In this document: positions 45,364 through 54,364 of the stretch, one piece after another | Position numbering within the stretch: the stretch's first letter is position 1 | Layout of the letters: each line of letters starts with the position of its first letter | From: Pedobacter caeni | Lineage (GTDB): Bacteria > Bacteroidota > Bacteroidia > Sphingobacteriales > Sphingobacteriaceae | Length of the DNA: 64,000 nt | Assembly (NCBI RefSeq): GCF_900129215.1 | Contig: NZ_FQUQ01000002.1 | Coordinates: 930,001-994,000, forward strand | Direction: 5' to 3' | Program-made: the position numbers and the translations under genes | The notes under the pieces: generated by a model | What the model was told of the DNA's origin: nothing | The model's input: the letters and a program-made list of their open reading frames with translations, nothing else | The model's database searches: none

Positions 45364-45795
45364 ATGAGATACATTTCGTTATTACTTTTATTCGCAGCAA
45401 TTTCCTTTTCAGGATTTGCCCAAACAAGTGATGCCATTCTGGGCAAATGGGCTAATTCTTCAGGTGAAGCACACATAGATGTCTCCAAAAAGGGAGATAA
45501 GTTTTTCGGTAAAATCATTTGGTTGAAAGCGCCGAAAGATGAAAAAGGACAAGCTAAGTTAGATGTGAAAAATCCGGATGCAAATTTAAAAACAAGACCA
45601 ATATTAGGTCTTGAAATGTTAAAAGATTTCGTTTATGACGATGGAAAATGGGTTGATGGAAAGATTTACGATCCAAAAACCGGAAAAACATACAGCTGTA
45701 ACATGAACATTAAGCCAAATGGTGACCTTAACGTTAGGGGTTACATTGGTATCTCATTGATTGGTAGATCTGACACCTGGAAACGAGTTAAATAG
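45364..45795 (+). CDS. DUF2147 family secreted protein
   Basis: This 143-residue protein has a signal peptide (MRYISLLLLFAAISFSGFAQ). The mature part begins DAILGKWANSSGEAHIDV, then has KFFGKIIWLK, LEMLKDF and WVDGKIYDPKTGKTYSCNM, the DUF2147 pattern. The family is a small lipocalin-like barrel of unknown function, common in Bacteroidota and Proteobacteria. The next gene starts directly at its stop, so the two are co-transcribed. Confidence 0.9.
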   Translation: MRYISLLLLFAAISFSGFAQTSDAILGKWANSSGEAHIDVSKKGDKFFGKIIWLKAPKDEKGQAKLDVKNPDANLKTRPILGLEMLKDFVYDDGKWVDGKIYDPKTGKTYSCNMNIKPNGDLNVRGYIGISLIGRSDTWKRVK

Positions 45796-46818
45796 ATGAA
45801 GCGACTAATTTATTGTTTATTATTCTTTCCATTATTCGGTTTTGCACAAACTTACGACCTGATTCCATTAACATCAGGAGCAAACACGAGTTTAAGGGGA
45901 ATGAGTATTGTCTCTGATCAGGTGGCATGGGTAAGTGGAAGTAATGGTCATATTGGCAAAACAGTAGACGGAGGAAAAACCTGGGACTGGATCAAACCAA
46001 CAGGTTATGAGAAACTGGATTTTAGAGATATCGAAGCTTTTGATGCAGATAAGGCAATTGCGGTAAATGCAGGTTCGCCGGCTTATATCCTGATGACCAT
46101 AGATGGAGGTAAAACCTGGAAAGAGAGTTATAAAAATCTGGATACCGCTATATTTTTAGATGGAATGGATTTTTGGAATGATCAGCGAGGGATTGTCTTT
46201 GGTGATCCTATCAATAGCAAAATGCAGCTTTTTAGAACACTGGATGGAGGAGCATCCTGGAATGATATTTCAGATAACCTGCAGGCTAAAATGGGCCTTG
46301 GTGAAGCAGCTTTTGCAGCAAGCGGATCTACGATACAGGTGAAAGGAAACGGAAAAGTATGGATTGCTACAGGAGGTAAGGTTTCAAATATCTATTATTC
46401 CAGTAATTTTGGCTCTACCTGGCAAATCTTCGAATGTCCGATTCTACAGGGAGAAAGTAGTACCGGGCCCTTTTCCATGTCCTTTTTTAACGAAGATAAA
46501 GGCGTGGTTGTTGGTGGAAACTACCTGAAAGATAAGGAAAATGAGAACAATGTTTTGCTGACCAATAATGGTGGAAAAACATGGACTAAACCGGCTAAGC
46601 CAGTGGATGGCTACCGTTCAGGAGTAGCGTATCTCAGTGAAAAGACCTTAATCGCAGCAGGGACTTCCGGGATAGACGTTTCTTCTGATGGGGGCAAATA
46701 CTGGTATAATATTTCCGGAATGAACCTGAATGTTGTTCAGAAATCAAAAAAAGGCGATTTGATCCTGCTGGCAGGAAATAAAGGCCAGATTTATCAGTTA
46801 GTGATCACTGCAAAATAA
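45796..46818 (+). CDS. Secreted YCF48/BNR-repeat beta-propeller protein
   Basis: This 340-residue exported protein has a signal peptide (1-17, ending FGFAQ). It carries repeated DGGKTW-type blades: TVDGGKTWDW, TIDGGKTWKE, TLDGGASWND, TNNGGKTWTK and SSDGGKYWYN. This is the pattern of BNR/sialidase-like and YCF48-like photosystem-assembly propellers; in non-photosynthetic bacteria the role is unknown. It is probably periplasmic. Confidence 0.88.
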   Translation: MKRLIYCLLFFPLFGFAQTYDLIPLTSGANTSLRGMSIVSDQVAWVSGSNGHIGKTVDGGKTWDWIKPTGYEKLDFRDIEAFDADKAIAVNAGSPAYILMTIDGGKTWKESYKNLDTAIFLDGMDFWNDQRGIVFGDPINSKMQLFRTLDGGASWNDISDNLQAKMGLGEAAFAASGSTIQVKGNGKVWIATGGKVSNIYYSSNFGSTWQIFECPILQGESSTGPFSMSFFNEDKGVVVGGNYLKDKENENNVLLTNNGGKTWTKPAKPVDGYRSGVAYLSEKTLIAAGTSGIDVSSDGGKYWYNISGMNLNVVQKSKKGDLILLAGNKGQIYQLVITAK

Positions 46819-46822
46819 AATC

Positions 46823-47206
46823 ATGTTAAGTAAAGTTCACCATATTGCAATTATTTGCACTGATTATAACATTTCAAAAGCTTTTTATACGGATGTCCTG
46901 GGTCTTACCATCATGAGGGAAGTATATCGGGAAGAAAGAAAATCATATAAACTGGACCTTGCCTTAAATGGCGAATACATTATAGAGCTTTTCTCTTTTC
47001 CTGATCCTCCGGAAAGGCCATCGAGGCCTGAAGCGGCCGGTTTAAGGCATCTTGCATTCGAGGTGGATGATTTAGACTCTGTTGTAGCCACATTGAAACA
47101 AAAAGCAGTAGCATCAGAGCCCATCAGAATTGATGAGTTTACCGGAAAGCGGTTCACATTTATTGCAGACCCGGATCAATTGCCAATTGAATTCTATGAA
47201 AAATAA
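46823..47206 (+). CDS. VOC family protein (glyoxalase I-like, YaeR type)
   Basis: This 127-residue protein of the vicinal oxygen chelate fold starts VHHIAIICTDYNISKAFYTDVLG, with His6 or His7 as metal ligand. GLRHLAFEVDDLD and the final DPDQLPIEFYE add further ligands (His76, Glu124). The size and motif order fit the YaeR/SMU1112c subgroup related to glyoxalase I. The substrate is unknown. It follows the propeller gene by 4 bp, and a terminator ends the unit. Confidence 0.9.
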   Translation: MLSKVHHIAIICTDYNISKAFYTDVLGLTIMREVYREERKSYKLDLALNGEYIIELFSFPDPPERPSRPEAAGLRHLAFEVDDLDSVVATLKQKAVASEPIRIDEFTGKRFTFIADPDQLPIEFYEK

Positions 47207-47275
47207 AATTTTTAACGAAGGATGCAATAAACAGATGATTTGATCGTCTTATATATGAGAGCGTTAATTTAGATG

Positions 47276-47312
47276 ACGGGGATGTGGCTGGAAGCTGTAT
47301 CCCCGTTTTTTT
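47276..47312 (+). terminator. Terminator after the VOC gene
   Basis: ACGGGGAT (47276-47283) pairs with ATCCCCGT (47299-47306), then seven T. Confidence 0.88.
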
Positions 47313-47320
47313 ATGCCCAA

Positions 47321-47348
47321 AATAAAAGCCCGCCGAAGGCAGGCTTTT
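47321..47348 (-). terminator. Terminator of tRNA-Cys
   Basis: AAAAGCC (47324-47330) pairs with GGCTTTT (47342-47348); an inner GCC-GAA-GGC hairpin caps it. On the minus strand it is followed by TTTTATTTT and starts 5 bp after the tRNA. Confidence 0.8.
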
Positions 47349-47352
47349 GATG

Positions 47353-47423
47353 ACGTCATGGGCGGATTCGAACCGCCGTTGAAGGTTTTGCAGACCCATA
47401 CCTAACCACTCGGCCACATGACT
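47353..47423 (-). tRNA. tRNA-Cys (anticodon GCA)
   Basis: This is a 71-nt tRNA on the minus strand. The anticodon loop is CTGCAAA, the T arm is GGCGG-TTCGAAT-CCGCC, and the discriminator is U, as required for cysteine. Acceptor positions 2-7 (GTCATG) pair with 66-71 (CATGAC), but position 1 is A and 72 is G, a mismatch. The outermost anticodon-stem pair is T-T. No CCA is encoded. Confidence 0.9.
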
Positions 47424-47450
47424 ATTTAATGATTGAATCATTTACAGCAG

Positions 47451-47458
47451 CAAATATA
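47451..47458 (-). promoter_or_regulatory. -7 element of tRNA-Cys
   Basis: The minus strand reads TATATTTG, a perfect -7 element, 27 bp before the tRNA. Confidence 0.6.
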
Positions 47459-47719
47459 TATAAAGTATACTAAATTAGTAGTCTTTATTTTACTTTTCTT
47501 ACCAGAGGTATAATGAAAGAATAATTTGTCAGGATAAGCCGGTTGGTAATTAATAGGTTACATTTAGAATGTATTGAATTCAAGCTGTTGTTTATGAGTA
47601 GCTTATGTTTTGTGTGTAGTAGGTAAGTAGGCCCTTTGTATCTTGAGATCTGGTGCTTTTGCCCTTTCTGTAGTGGTTGTGTAGGCCCGGCAATATGTAC
47701 AGTTTTTTATCGGCTGATA
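47459..47719. other. Gene-free stretch before the GH30 gene
   Basis: No gene is supported in these 261 bp. GTAGGCCC occurs twice in its second half. Nothing else was recognised. Confidence 0.4.
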
Positions 47720-47727
47720 TAGATTTG
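47720..47727 (+). promoter_or_regulatory. -7 element of the GH30-GH16 operon
   Basis: TAGATTTG is a perfect -7 element 23 bp before the GH30 ATG. No -33 TTTG is evident at the right distance, as expected if an activator is needed. Confidence 0.5.
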
Positions 47728-47750
47728 AGTAACCAAATATATTCATCCCT

Positions 47751-49604
47751 ATGAAAAAAAGTCTGATTTTAACAGGCTGCGCCATGCTTTGTGCAGTGTT
47801 GTTTTCCTGTAAGAAGGAACTGCGGTCCAACTCCAATTTAGATTTGAATGAAAAAACAATTGTCCGGGCAAACGAGTCTGTCAGCATCTGGATGACCACA
47901 ACAGACAAAAGCAAATTATTACAATCCCAGAATAACGTCAGCTTCGCCGCGGATGCAGGAACAAACCCCAATACCATTGTTATTGACGAAAATATCAACT
48001 ATCAGGGAATTGATGGCTTCGGATTTACGCTGACCGGTGCAAGTGCCTCCCTCATTAATGGCCTGGGAGCGACGCAAAAGAATAATTTATTACAGGAGTT
48101 GTTCGCTACTTCCGGAAATAATATCGGGATCAGTTACCTGAGGGTTACGATCGGAGCATCCGACCTCAGTGCCAACCCTTTTACCTATAATGAAGTGGCT
48201 GCGGGACAAACAGACAATAACCTCAACAATTTCAGTATTGCTCCCGAGATGACAGATCTGATTCCGGTACTGAAAAGTATTATCGCCATCAATCCTTCTA
48301 TTAAAATTCTTGGAAGCCCATGGACTGCCCCAAGGTGGATGAAAACCAATGGTAATTATGTAGGAGGAAGCCTGAATACGGCTTATTACGATGCCTATGC
48401 CAGGTATTTTGTTAAATACATTCTTGCGATGCGCGCCCAGGGTATTACCATCGATGCAATTACCCCTCAGAATGAACCTTTAAATCCTTACAATAATCCA
48501 AGTATGCTCATGCAGGCCTCAGAGCAGGCTACATTTATCAGGAACAATCTCGGCCCTCAGTTTAATGCCAATAACATCAGCACAAAAATCATTTCCTACG
48601 ATCACAATGCGGATCGTCCGGATTATCCGATTGCCATATTAAATGATGCCGCTGCAAGAAATTATGTAGACGGTTCTGCTTTTCACCTTTACGGTGGAAA
48701 TATCAGTGCCTTAACGGATGTCCACAATGCCTATCCCAATAAAAATATCTATTTCACAGAACAGTGGGTGGGAGGCCCCAGTAATTTCGCAGGGGATCTG
48801 CAGTGGCATGTAAATACGCTGATTATTGGTGCAACAAGGAATTGGAGCCGCAATGTGTTGGAATGGAATCTTGCAGCTGATCAAAATTATGGTCCACATA
48901 CCAGTGGTGGCTGTAGTACTTGCGAAGGAGCCTTAACGATTAACGGCAGTAGCATATCCAGAAATGTTTCCTATTATATTATTGCCCATGCTTCGAAGTT
49001 TGCCAGACCCGGAGCAACAAGGATCAGCTCTAATATTGCCGGAAGTTTTCAGAATGTGGCGTTTAAGAATGCAGATGGAACCAAGGTGCTGATCGTTTCC
49101 AATAGCGGATCAGGCAGTGGCACTTTTAAAGTGAAATGGGGTACCCAGTCGTTCAGTTATACACTTCCGGCGGGAGCTGTTGCAACCTTCAAATGGTCGG
49201 GCTCAACATCCGGAAACCCCGGAACGGCACCTATAGGTCAGGTCATTTTGCTTAAAGGCATTAATAATCAATTTGTCAGCGGAGAAAATGGAGCATCCTC
49301 AATGTGGTGTAACAGGACCAGCGCCGGGGATTGGGAGAAATTCACAGTAGTCGATGCAGGCGGAGGGAAAATTGCGCTGAGAAGTATGAACAAATACGTT
49401 TCTTCTGAAAATGGGCTTGCTCCATTGAGCTGCAGCAGAGCTACCATAGAAGATTGGGAGAAATTCGACTGGGTCGTAAATGCAGACGGGAAAATATCCC
49501 TCCGTGGAAATAATGGCCTGTACGTTTCTTCTGAAAACGGTGTAAATGCAATGACTTGTACCAGAGCTTCAATTTCAGGATGGGAAGCATTTAGTCTAAA
49601 CTAA
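47751..49604 (+). CDS. Secreted GH30 glycoside hydrolase lipoprotein with C-terminal beta-trefoil-like module
   Basis: This 617-residue protein has a lipoprotein signal (LFSC-KK). The catalytic (beta/alpha)8 barrel (about 75-400) starts [16 protein letters not shown]. The acid/base is Glu242 in TPQNEPLN and the nucleophile Glu337 in YFTEQWVG. A beta-sandwich side domain ends near 480. The C-terminal 120 residues (about 497-617) hold three repeats with YVSSENG and DWEKF motifs, like a fascin/ricin-type trefoil. GH30 enzymes of this type cut beta-1,6-glucan or glucosylceramide. The neighbouring GH16 carries the same C-terminal module. Confidence 0.9.
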   Translation: MKKSLILTGCAMLCAVLFSCKKELRSNSNLDLNEKTIVRANESVSIWMTTTDKSKLLQSQNNVSFAADAGTNPNTIVIDENINYQGIDGFGFTLTGASASLINGLGATQKNNLLQELFATSGNNIGISYLRVTIGASDLSANPFTYNEVAAGQTDNNLNNFSIAPEMTDLIPVLKSIIAINPSIKILGSPWTAPRWMKTNGNYVGGSLNTAYYDAYARYFVKYILAMRAQGITIDAITPQNEPLNPYNNPSMLMQASEQATFIRNNLGPQFNANNISTKIISYDHNADRPDYPIAILNDAAARNYVDGSAFHLYGGNISALTDVHNAYPNKNIYFTEQWVGGPSNFAGDLQWHVNTLIIGATRNWSRNVLEWNLAADQNYGPHTSGGCSTCEGALTINGSSISRNVSYYIIAHASKFARPGATRISSNIAGSFQNVAFKNADGTKVLIVSNSGSGSGTFKVKWGTQSFSYTLPAGAVATFKWSGSTSGNPGTAPIGQVILLKGINNQFVSGENGASSMWCNRTSAGDWEKFTVVDAGGGKIALRSMNKYVSSENGLAPLSCSRATIEDWEKFDWVVNADGKISLRGNNGLYVSSENGVNAMTCTRASISGWEAFSLN

Positions 49605-49639
49605 TCATAACCAAATCTAATCATCAAACCCTAAAAACA

Positions 49640-50836
49640 ATGAGAAAACTAAACCTGATGATCTGCCTGCTGGCAGTTTCACAAATTCTGCCTGCCTGTA
49701 AAAAGGACCTGAAACCTGCCGGTACGGCAGAAGAGCAACTCACCGCCCCAAGGGCTTTAACCTATCAGCAGGTCTGGTCGGATGAATTCGATGGGAATGC
49801 AGTCAACACGAACAACTGGAGCTTCGAAACCGGTGGTGGTGGCTGGGGCAATAATGAAAAGCAATTTTACCAGGCAGAGAATGCAACTGTTACCGGTGGT
49901 AACCTGGTGATCACGGCAAGGAAACAAAGTGTTGGTGGCTTGCCATATACTTCTGCACGATTGATCAGCAGAGGCAAACGGGAGTTTAAGTACGGAAGAT
50001 TCGAAGCGAGGATTAAACTACCCCAGGGACAAGGGCAATGGCCCGCATTCTGGATGTTGGGCGCCAATATCGGGACCAATCCCTGGCCTAAATGCGGAGA
50101 AATTGACATTATGGAAAACACGAATACTTCCAGTACCGTATTGGGGACCATGCATTGGTTCAATACAGCTTATACCTATTATGGAGGAAATACGAATACG
50201 ACACCAACAAATTTCCATGTATACCGCGTAGACTGGACACCTGGCTCCATTACCTGGTTTGTAGACAATGTACAATTTCATGTGGCCAATATTGAAAATA
50301 ACATCAATGGAACAGAAGAGTTTCATGATCCTTTCTTTTTGTTGCTTAATCTGGCTGTAGGAGGGAATCTTCCAGGTCAGACCATTGACGAAAGCCGCTT
50401 GCCGGCAAGTATGCTCGTAGATTATGTAAAGGTTTATCAGCTTACAGAAGGATCATCTAACGCGCCAATTGGTCAGACCATTTCCCTGAAAGGGATCAAT
50501 AATTTATTTGTGAGTGGGTTGAATGGAACAGGACCAATGGTTTGTGACCGCACAACTTCACAAGACTGGGAGAAATTCACTATTGTAGATGCCGGGGGCG
50601 GTAAGGTTGCGTTGAGGAGCATGAATAAGTATGTGTCCTCAGAAAATGGAGCAGCAGCGATTACCTGTAGCAGAACAACCATCAGTGATTGGGAAAAGTT
50701 CGATTGGATCGTCAATCCTGATGGGAAAATATCCCTTAGGGGGAATAACGGGCGTTATATCTCCTCTGAAAACGGCACTACTGCAATGACTTGCAACAGG
50801 GCAACTGTCTCAGGATGGGAGGCTTTTAGCTTATAA
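49640..50836 (+). CDS. Secreted GH16 beta-glucanase lipoprotein with C-terminal beta-trefoil-like module
   Basis: This 398-residue protein has a lipobox LPAC with the lipidated Cys near residue 20. The GH16 jelly-roll domain (about 45-270) starts VWSDEFDG. The active-site motif is GEIDIMEN, with Glu154 as nucleophile and Glu159 as acid/base; the motif with the extra Met points to the laminarinase (beta-1,3-glucanase) branch. Residues 275-398 are a three-repeat module nearly identical to the end of the GH30 protein. It lies 35 bp after the GH30 gene, in the same operon. Confidence 0.92.
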   Translation: MRKLNLMICLLAVSQILPACKKDLKPAGTAEEQLTAPRALTYQQVWSDEFDGNAVNTNNWSFETGGGGWGNNEKQFYQAENATVTGGNLVITARKQSVGGLPYTSARLISRGKREFKYGRFEARIKLPQGQGQWPAFWMLGANIGTNPWPKCGEIDIMENTNTSSTVLGTMHWFNTAYTYYGGNTNTTPTNFHVYRVDWTPGSITWFVDNVQFHVANIENNINGTEEFHDPFFLLLNLAVGGNLPGQTIDESRLPASMLVDYVKVYQLTEGSSNAPIGQTISLKGINNLFVSGLNGTGPMVCDRTTSQDWEKFTIVDAGGGKVALRSMNKYVSSENGAAAITCSRTTISDWEKFDWIVNPDGKISLRGNNGRYISSENGTTAMTCNRATVSGWEAFSL

Positions 50837-50847
50837 CGATTCTCACC

Positions 50848-51753
50848 ATGAAAAGATACCTGGTTTGCCTGTTTCTTCTGTTTTGCTGCTTTTTTGTTTA
50901 TGGACAATCAGGTCAGGAGCAACGAAGCAGGTGGATCTTTGCTTTTTATGGTGATGACAGCTCCGAGGATTTTAAATGGTCAATTGCCGGGAACAGCAAC
51001 GGACAAAATCCCAATGTTTTATCAGAAGTAATCTGGACAAAGCTAAAAGGACTGGGTATGGGGCTGGATGTAGAATTGAACATCTGGTCCCATATTTATT
51101 TTAAGGGCAGTTACCACAAAGCTTTCATCCGAAGTGGCAGTGCTACAGATCATGATTATGCTGCAGATGATAGAACTCAGGTAACCTACAGTGCCTTTCT
51201 GAAAAGTAATGAAGGCCATCGTTTGCGTTATGCTGCAACTTTGGCTTATGCGGTCAGGCTTCATGAAATGCTGGATGTGATACCTTATGCAGGTTATGCA
51301 AATAACAGTCAGTCGCTTTCCTTAAAGAATTTTGAGGAAGAGAAAGGGGGAAGGGAATTAAACAGCACTTATCAGTCTAAGTGGAATGGTCCCGTTGTTG
51401 GGCTTGATATGGAGCTGGCAAGGACCCGGAGGATTAACCTGAATGCCGGATTCAGTTATCAGCAATTGAATTATACCGGACTGGCCGATTGGAACCTGAT
51501 AGACGCCTTTAACCATCCGCTGAGTTTCAAACATATTGCCAAAGGTTTTGAAACTCAGGTATTATTACGCCTTAACTTTAGCATCAATTCCAGGTGCTCC
51601 ATTTATTTAAGAGGAGAACACCGTTATGCCGAAACGGGTAATGGAATCGATCAGCTCTTCCTGGCAGATGGCCGGGAGCGGGAATCTCAGTTTAACGGGG
51701 CAGTACGCAAAATAAAAGCCATTGGGGCTGGTGTTGTTTTTAGCCTCAAATAG
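50848..51753 (+). CDS. Outer-membrane beta-barrel protein, omptin/Protochlamydia OMP-like
   Basis: This 301-residue protein has a signal peptide (1-19, ending FFVYGQ). Alternating strands such as LGMGLDVELNIWSHIYFKGSYHKAF (split at IYFKG) and a terminal AIGAGVVFSLK indicate an outer-membrane barrel. WSIAGNSNGQNPNVLSEVIW resembles the omptin-like Protochlamydia outer-membrane family, though omptin catalytic residues cannot be confirmed by eye. It follows GH16 by 11 bp, so it may belong to the same glucan-related operon. Confidence 0.7.
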   Translation: MKRYLVCLFLLFCCFFVYGQSGQEQRSRWIFAFYGDDSSEDFKWSIAGNSNGQNPNVLSEVIWTKLKGLGMGLDVELNIWSHIYFKGSYHKAFIRSGSATDHDYAADDRTQVTYSAFLKSNEGHRLRYAATLAYAVRLHEMLDVIPYAGYANNSQSLSLKNFEEEKGGRELNSTYQSKWNGPVVGLDMELARTRRINLNAGFSYQQLNYTGLADWNLIDAFNHPLSFKHIAKGFETQVLLRLNFSINSRCSIYLRGEHRYAETGNGIDQLFLADGRERESQFNGAVRKIKAIGAGVVFSLK

Positions 51754-51757
51754 GTGG

Positions 51758-52222
51758 TTACTTCGCGTTTTGCTTTAAGAGAGATTCCAGCAACAGACTG
51801 GACTCCTGTTCCGGATTGATCAGGTCCTGTAAGGAAACTTTGTCTAACAACTGATCTACCGTAAACTGGATCATTTGCCACAAGGAACGAACGGAACAAT
51901 CGATAGAGTTCGTACAAAGCTTTACGGTTCCCGGGTATTCTTCGCAAAAAGCTTTATTGAACAAAGCACCCCCAAGAACTTTCAGTACCTTATTGATATT
52001 GACCTGATCGGCAGGTTGTGCAAGGACATATCCCCCTTTATATCCCGGTGTACTGTTGATGTATCCTGACATGCGCAACATTCTGGTTAATTTGGCCACA
52101 TAGGCAGGAGAAAGACCCTCTGCTTCGCTGAGCGCAGGAATACTGATGCCCTCTGCATTTTCATGCCTGGCAATCCGAAGGAGTACCCTTAAACCATATT
52201 CTTCCTGGGCTGTAATTTTCAT
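51758..52222 (-). CDS. Rrf2 family regulator, IscR/SufR-like
   Basis: This 154-residue regulator is the last gene of the SUF operon. The winged helix (about 1-70) is followed by a dimerisation helix. Three cysteines (93, 103, 109) sit where IscR holds its [2Fe-2S] cluster, though the spacing (9 and 5 residues between) differs from the 5 and 5 of E. coli IscR. It probably senses cluster status and controls suf. A 52-bp tandem repeat begins at its start codon. It is convergent with the OMP gene, 4 bp apart. Confidence 0.88.
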   Translation of the reverse strand: MKITAQEEYGLRVLLRIARHENAEGISIPALSEAEGLSPAYVAKLTRMLRMSGYINSTPGYKGGYVLAQPADQVNINKVLKVLGGALFNKAFCEEYPGTVKLCTNSIDCSVRSLWQMIQFTVDQLLDKVSLQDLINPEQESSLLLESLLKQNAK

Positions 52223-52333
52223 CAGTATAATATTTGTTTTTTAATGGTAATGAAGCTTGCTGCGCAGGTTTCATCAGTATAATATTTGTTTTTTAATGGT
52301 TATGAAGCTTGCTGCGCAGGTTTCACCAGTATA
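52217..52333. repeat. 52-bp tandem repeat, 2.25 copies
   Basis: Copies at 52217-52268 and 52269-52320 differ at a single base; a third, partial copy (13 nt, one mismatch) starts at 52321. The array begins on the rrf2 start codon and fills most of the gap to the DUF59 gene. On the minus strand each copy offers an extra start (ATG or GTG) followed by AAACCTGCGCAGCAAGC. Confidence 0.95.
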
Positions 52334-52357
52334 TATATTGTTTTTCTCGATCGTTGT

Positions 52358-52672
52358 TTACATCATTCCCAATTCCAGCCTGGCCGCTTCAGACATCATG
52401 TCTTTATTCCATGGCGGTGTCCAGGTCACTTCTACAGAGACTTCGTTTACCCCTTCAATCTGTCTTACTTTCTGTTCCACTTCAACAGGAATGTCCTGTG
52501 CTGCAGGGCAACCTGGAGCAGTCAGCGTCATGACGATTTGTACATTGTTAAACGGAGCCATCACTTCTGTCTCGTATATCAACCCAAGTTCATAGATGCT
52601 TACCGGTATTTCAGGGTCATATATGGTCTGCAGGCAGTCAATTACTTTTTGTTTTAGTTCTTCTGTGTTCAT
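52358..52672 (-). CDS. sufT: DUF59/MIP18 family Fe-S assembly protein (SufT-like)
   Basis: This 104-residue protein is a single DUF59 domain: TIYDPEIPVSIYELGLIYE and TLTAPGCPAAQDIP are diagnostic, the latter with the conserved Cys. SufT-like proteins help mature Fe-S proteins, and their genes often lie in suf operons, as here. It follows sufE by 3 bp. The gene name is by analogy and context. Confidence 0.88.
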   Translation of the reverse strand: MNTEELKQKVIDCLQTIYDPEIPVSIYELGLIYETEVMAPFNNVQIVMTLTAPGCPAAQDIPVEVEQKVRQIEGVNEVSVEVTWTPPWNKDMMSEAARLELGMM

Positions 52673-52675
52673 GGT

Positions 52676-53119
52676 CTATTTGTTCTCTAATCCCTGAAGG
52701 GTTTGGTAAGCCAATGCATAGTTTTTCATTTGTTTGATCATAGATAACAATCCGTTAGAGCGGGTTTGCGCCAAATGGGTCATCATTCCAATCTCCCGTA
52801 TAAAATCCAGTTTAGCTTCCAGGATTTCTTCAGGGCGATGTCCTGATAATACTTTGATAAGCATGCTCACCAAACCCTTTACGATCACTGCATCACTGTC
52901 TGCTTTAAAAAACACGCGGCCATCTTCATAAGCAGCGACCAGCCAAACGGTAGACTGGCAACCTTTAATTTTGTTGTCTGCAATTTTATGTTCTTCATCA
53001 AGAACCGGGAGCTTCTTTCCCAGGTCAATGATGTATTCATATTTATCTTCCCAGCTGTCAAACAGGGCAAAATCTTCTATAATTTCTTTCTCTATTTCAA
53101 GAATGGCTTGCTGGCTCAT
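52676..53119 (-). CDS. sufE: Sulfur acceptor protein SufE
   Basis: This 147-residue protein takes persulfide sulfur from SufS and hands it to the SufBCD scaffold. The acceptor Cys54 lies in NKIKGCQSTVWL, and ALVSMLIKVLSGHRPEEIL is replaced here by the close GLVSMLIKVLSGH. Its ATG overlaps the sufS stop (TGATG), so the two partners are coupled in translation. Confidence 0.94.
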   Translation of the reverse strand: MSQQAILEIEKEIIEDFALFDSWEDKYEYIIDLGKKLPVLDEEHKIADNKIKGCQSTVWLVAAYEDGRVFFKADSDAVIVKGLVSMLIKVLSGHRPEEILEAKLDFIREIGMMTHLAQTRSNGLLSMIKQMKNYALAYQTLQGLENK

Positions 53120-54363
53120 CAGGATAACATTTTAATGGATTTGTGCATACCTGCAATCAGGATATCTATTTCTTCTTTGGTGTTGTACATTGCAAAAGAC
53201 GCCCTTACCGTACCCGGAATGCCAAAACGTTTCATTAATGGCTGGGTACAATGGTGGCCTGTTCTTACCGCAATGCCAAGGTTGTCCAGCAGAATGCCAA
53301 TATCTTGCGGATGGATCCCCTTAACGACAAAAGAAACAAGGCTGACCTTTTCTTTAGCTTTTCCAATGATTCTCAAACCAGGAATACTCTCCAGCTGTGT
53401 AGTGGCATAAGCGAGCAACTCGTTTTCATGCTTTCTGATCGTCGCTTTGCCGATGTTCTGGATGAAATCCAATGCCGTTTTTAAAGCGATGGTATCGGCA
53501 ATATTTGGTGTTCCTGCTTCGTATTTGTAAGGAAGGTCATTGTAGGTCGTTTCTTCAAAGCTTACTTCTTTGATCATTTCTCCGCCGCCATGAAATACCG
53601 GCATGCTCTCCAGAAGCTCCTTTTTACCATAAAGTACCCCGATTCCGGTAGGAGCGTATACTTTATGACCAGAGAAGGCGAAAAAATCACAATCTAAGTC
53701 TTGCACATCAATGTCCAGATGCACAGCAGACTGTGCCCCGTCTACCAGTACTTTTGCCCCAACTGCATGTGCGGCATCAATCATCTCTTTTACAGGATTA
53801 ACTGTTCCAAGTGCATTAGATACCTGAACGATGGAAACCAGTTTCGTTTTTTCAGATAAGAGGCTTTTGTATACTTCCATAGAGAGTTCTCCCTCATCCG
53901 TAACCGGGATCACCTTTAAAACCGCATTCTTCTCCTGACAAAGGATTTGCCATGGCACAATATTGGAATGGTGCTCCATTCCGGAGATCAGAATTTCATC
54001 TCCTGCTGAAATATGCTGGCGGCCCCAGGTATAAGCGACCAGATTGATTCCTTCCGTGGTTCCCCTGCTGAAAATGATTTCCTCAGCAGATGCTGCTCCA
54101 ATAAACTCCTGTGCTGTAAAGCGTGTGGCCTCATAAGCTAATGTGGCTTCTTCTGCAAGCGTATGAATACCGCGGTGGATGTTTGCGTTGTACCGGCCAT
54201 AATAATCGCTCAACGTATCAATTACGCATCGTGGCTTTTGGGAGGTGGCTGCATTATCCAGATAGACCAGCGGTTTATCATTTATTGTTCTGCTTAAAAT
54301 AGGAAATTGGGACCTGATTGCCTGCAGGTCTAAATCCAGGGATATGGAATCTATCTGTGTCAT
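53119..54363 (-). CDS. sufS: Cysteine desulfurase SufS
   Basis: This 414-residue PLP enzyme removes sulfur from cysteine for Fe-S cluster assembly. The PLP lysine is Lys234 in FSGHKVYAPTG and the persulfide-forming cysteine is Cys372 in RTGHHCTQP. It is a group II (SufS/CsdA) desulfurase by motif and length. It starts 1 bp after sufD. Confidence 0.96.
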   Translation of the reverse strand: MTQIDSISLDLDLQAIRSQFPILSRTINDKPLVYLDNAATSQKPRCVIDTLSDYYGRYNANIHRGIHTLAEEATLAYEATRFTAQEFIGAASAEEIIFSRGTTEGINLVAYTWGRQHISAGDEILISGMEHHSNIVPWQILCQEKNAVLKVIPVTDEGELSMEVYKSLLSEKTKLVSIVQVSNALGTVNPVKEMIDAAHAVGAKVLVDGAQSAVHLDIDVQDLDCDFFAFSGHKVYAPTGIGVLYGKKELLESMPVFHGGGEMIKEVSFEETTYNDLPYKYEAGTPNIADTIALKTALDFIQNIGKATIRKHENELLAYATTQLESIPGLRIIGKAKEKVSLVSFVVKGIHPQDIGILLDNLGIAVRTGHHCTQPLMKRFGIPGTVRASFAMYNTKEEIDILIAGMHKSIKMLS

Positions 54364-54364
54364 G

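Noticed and set aside
47603..47998. 131-codon minus-strand frame over the GH30 start
   Set aside because: It runs antisense to the GH30 signal peptide and catalytic domain start, and its composition is that of a shadow frame.
52217..52333. CRISPR array
   Set aside because: Copies are directly adjacent with no spacers between them and there are no cas genes. It is a tandem duplication.
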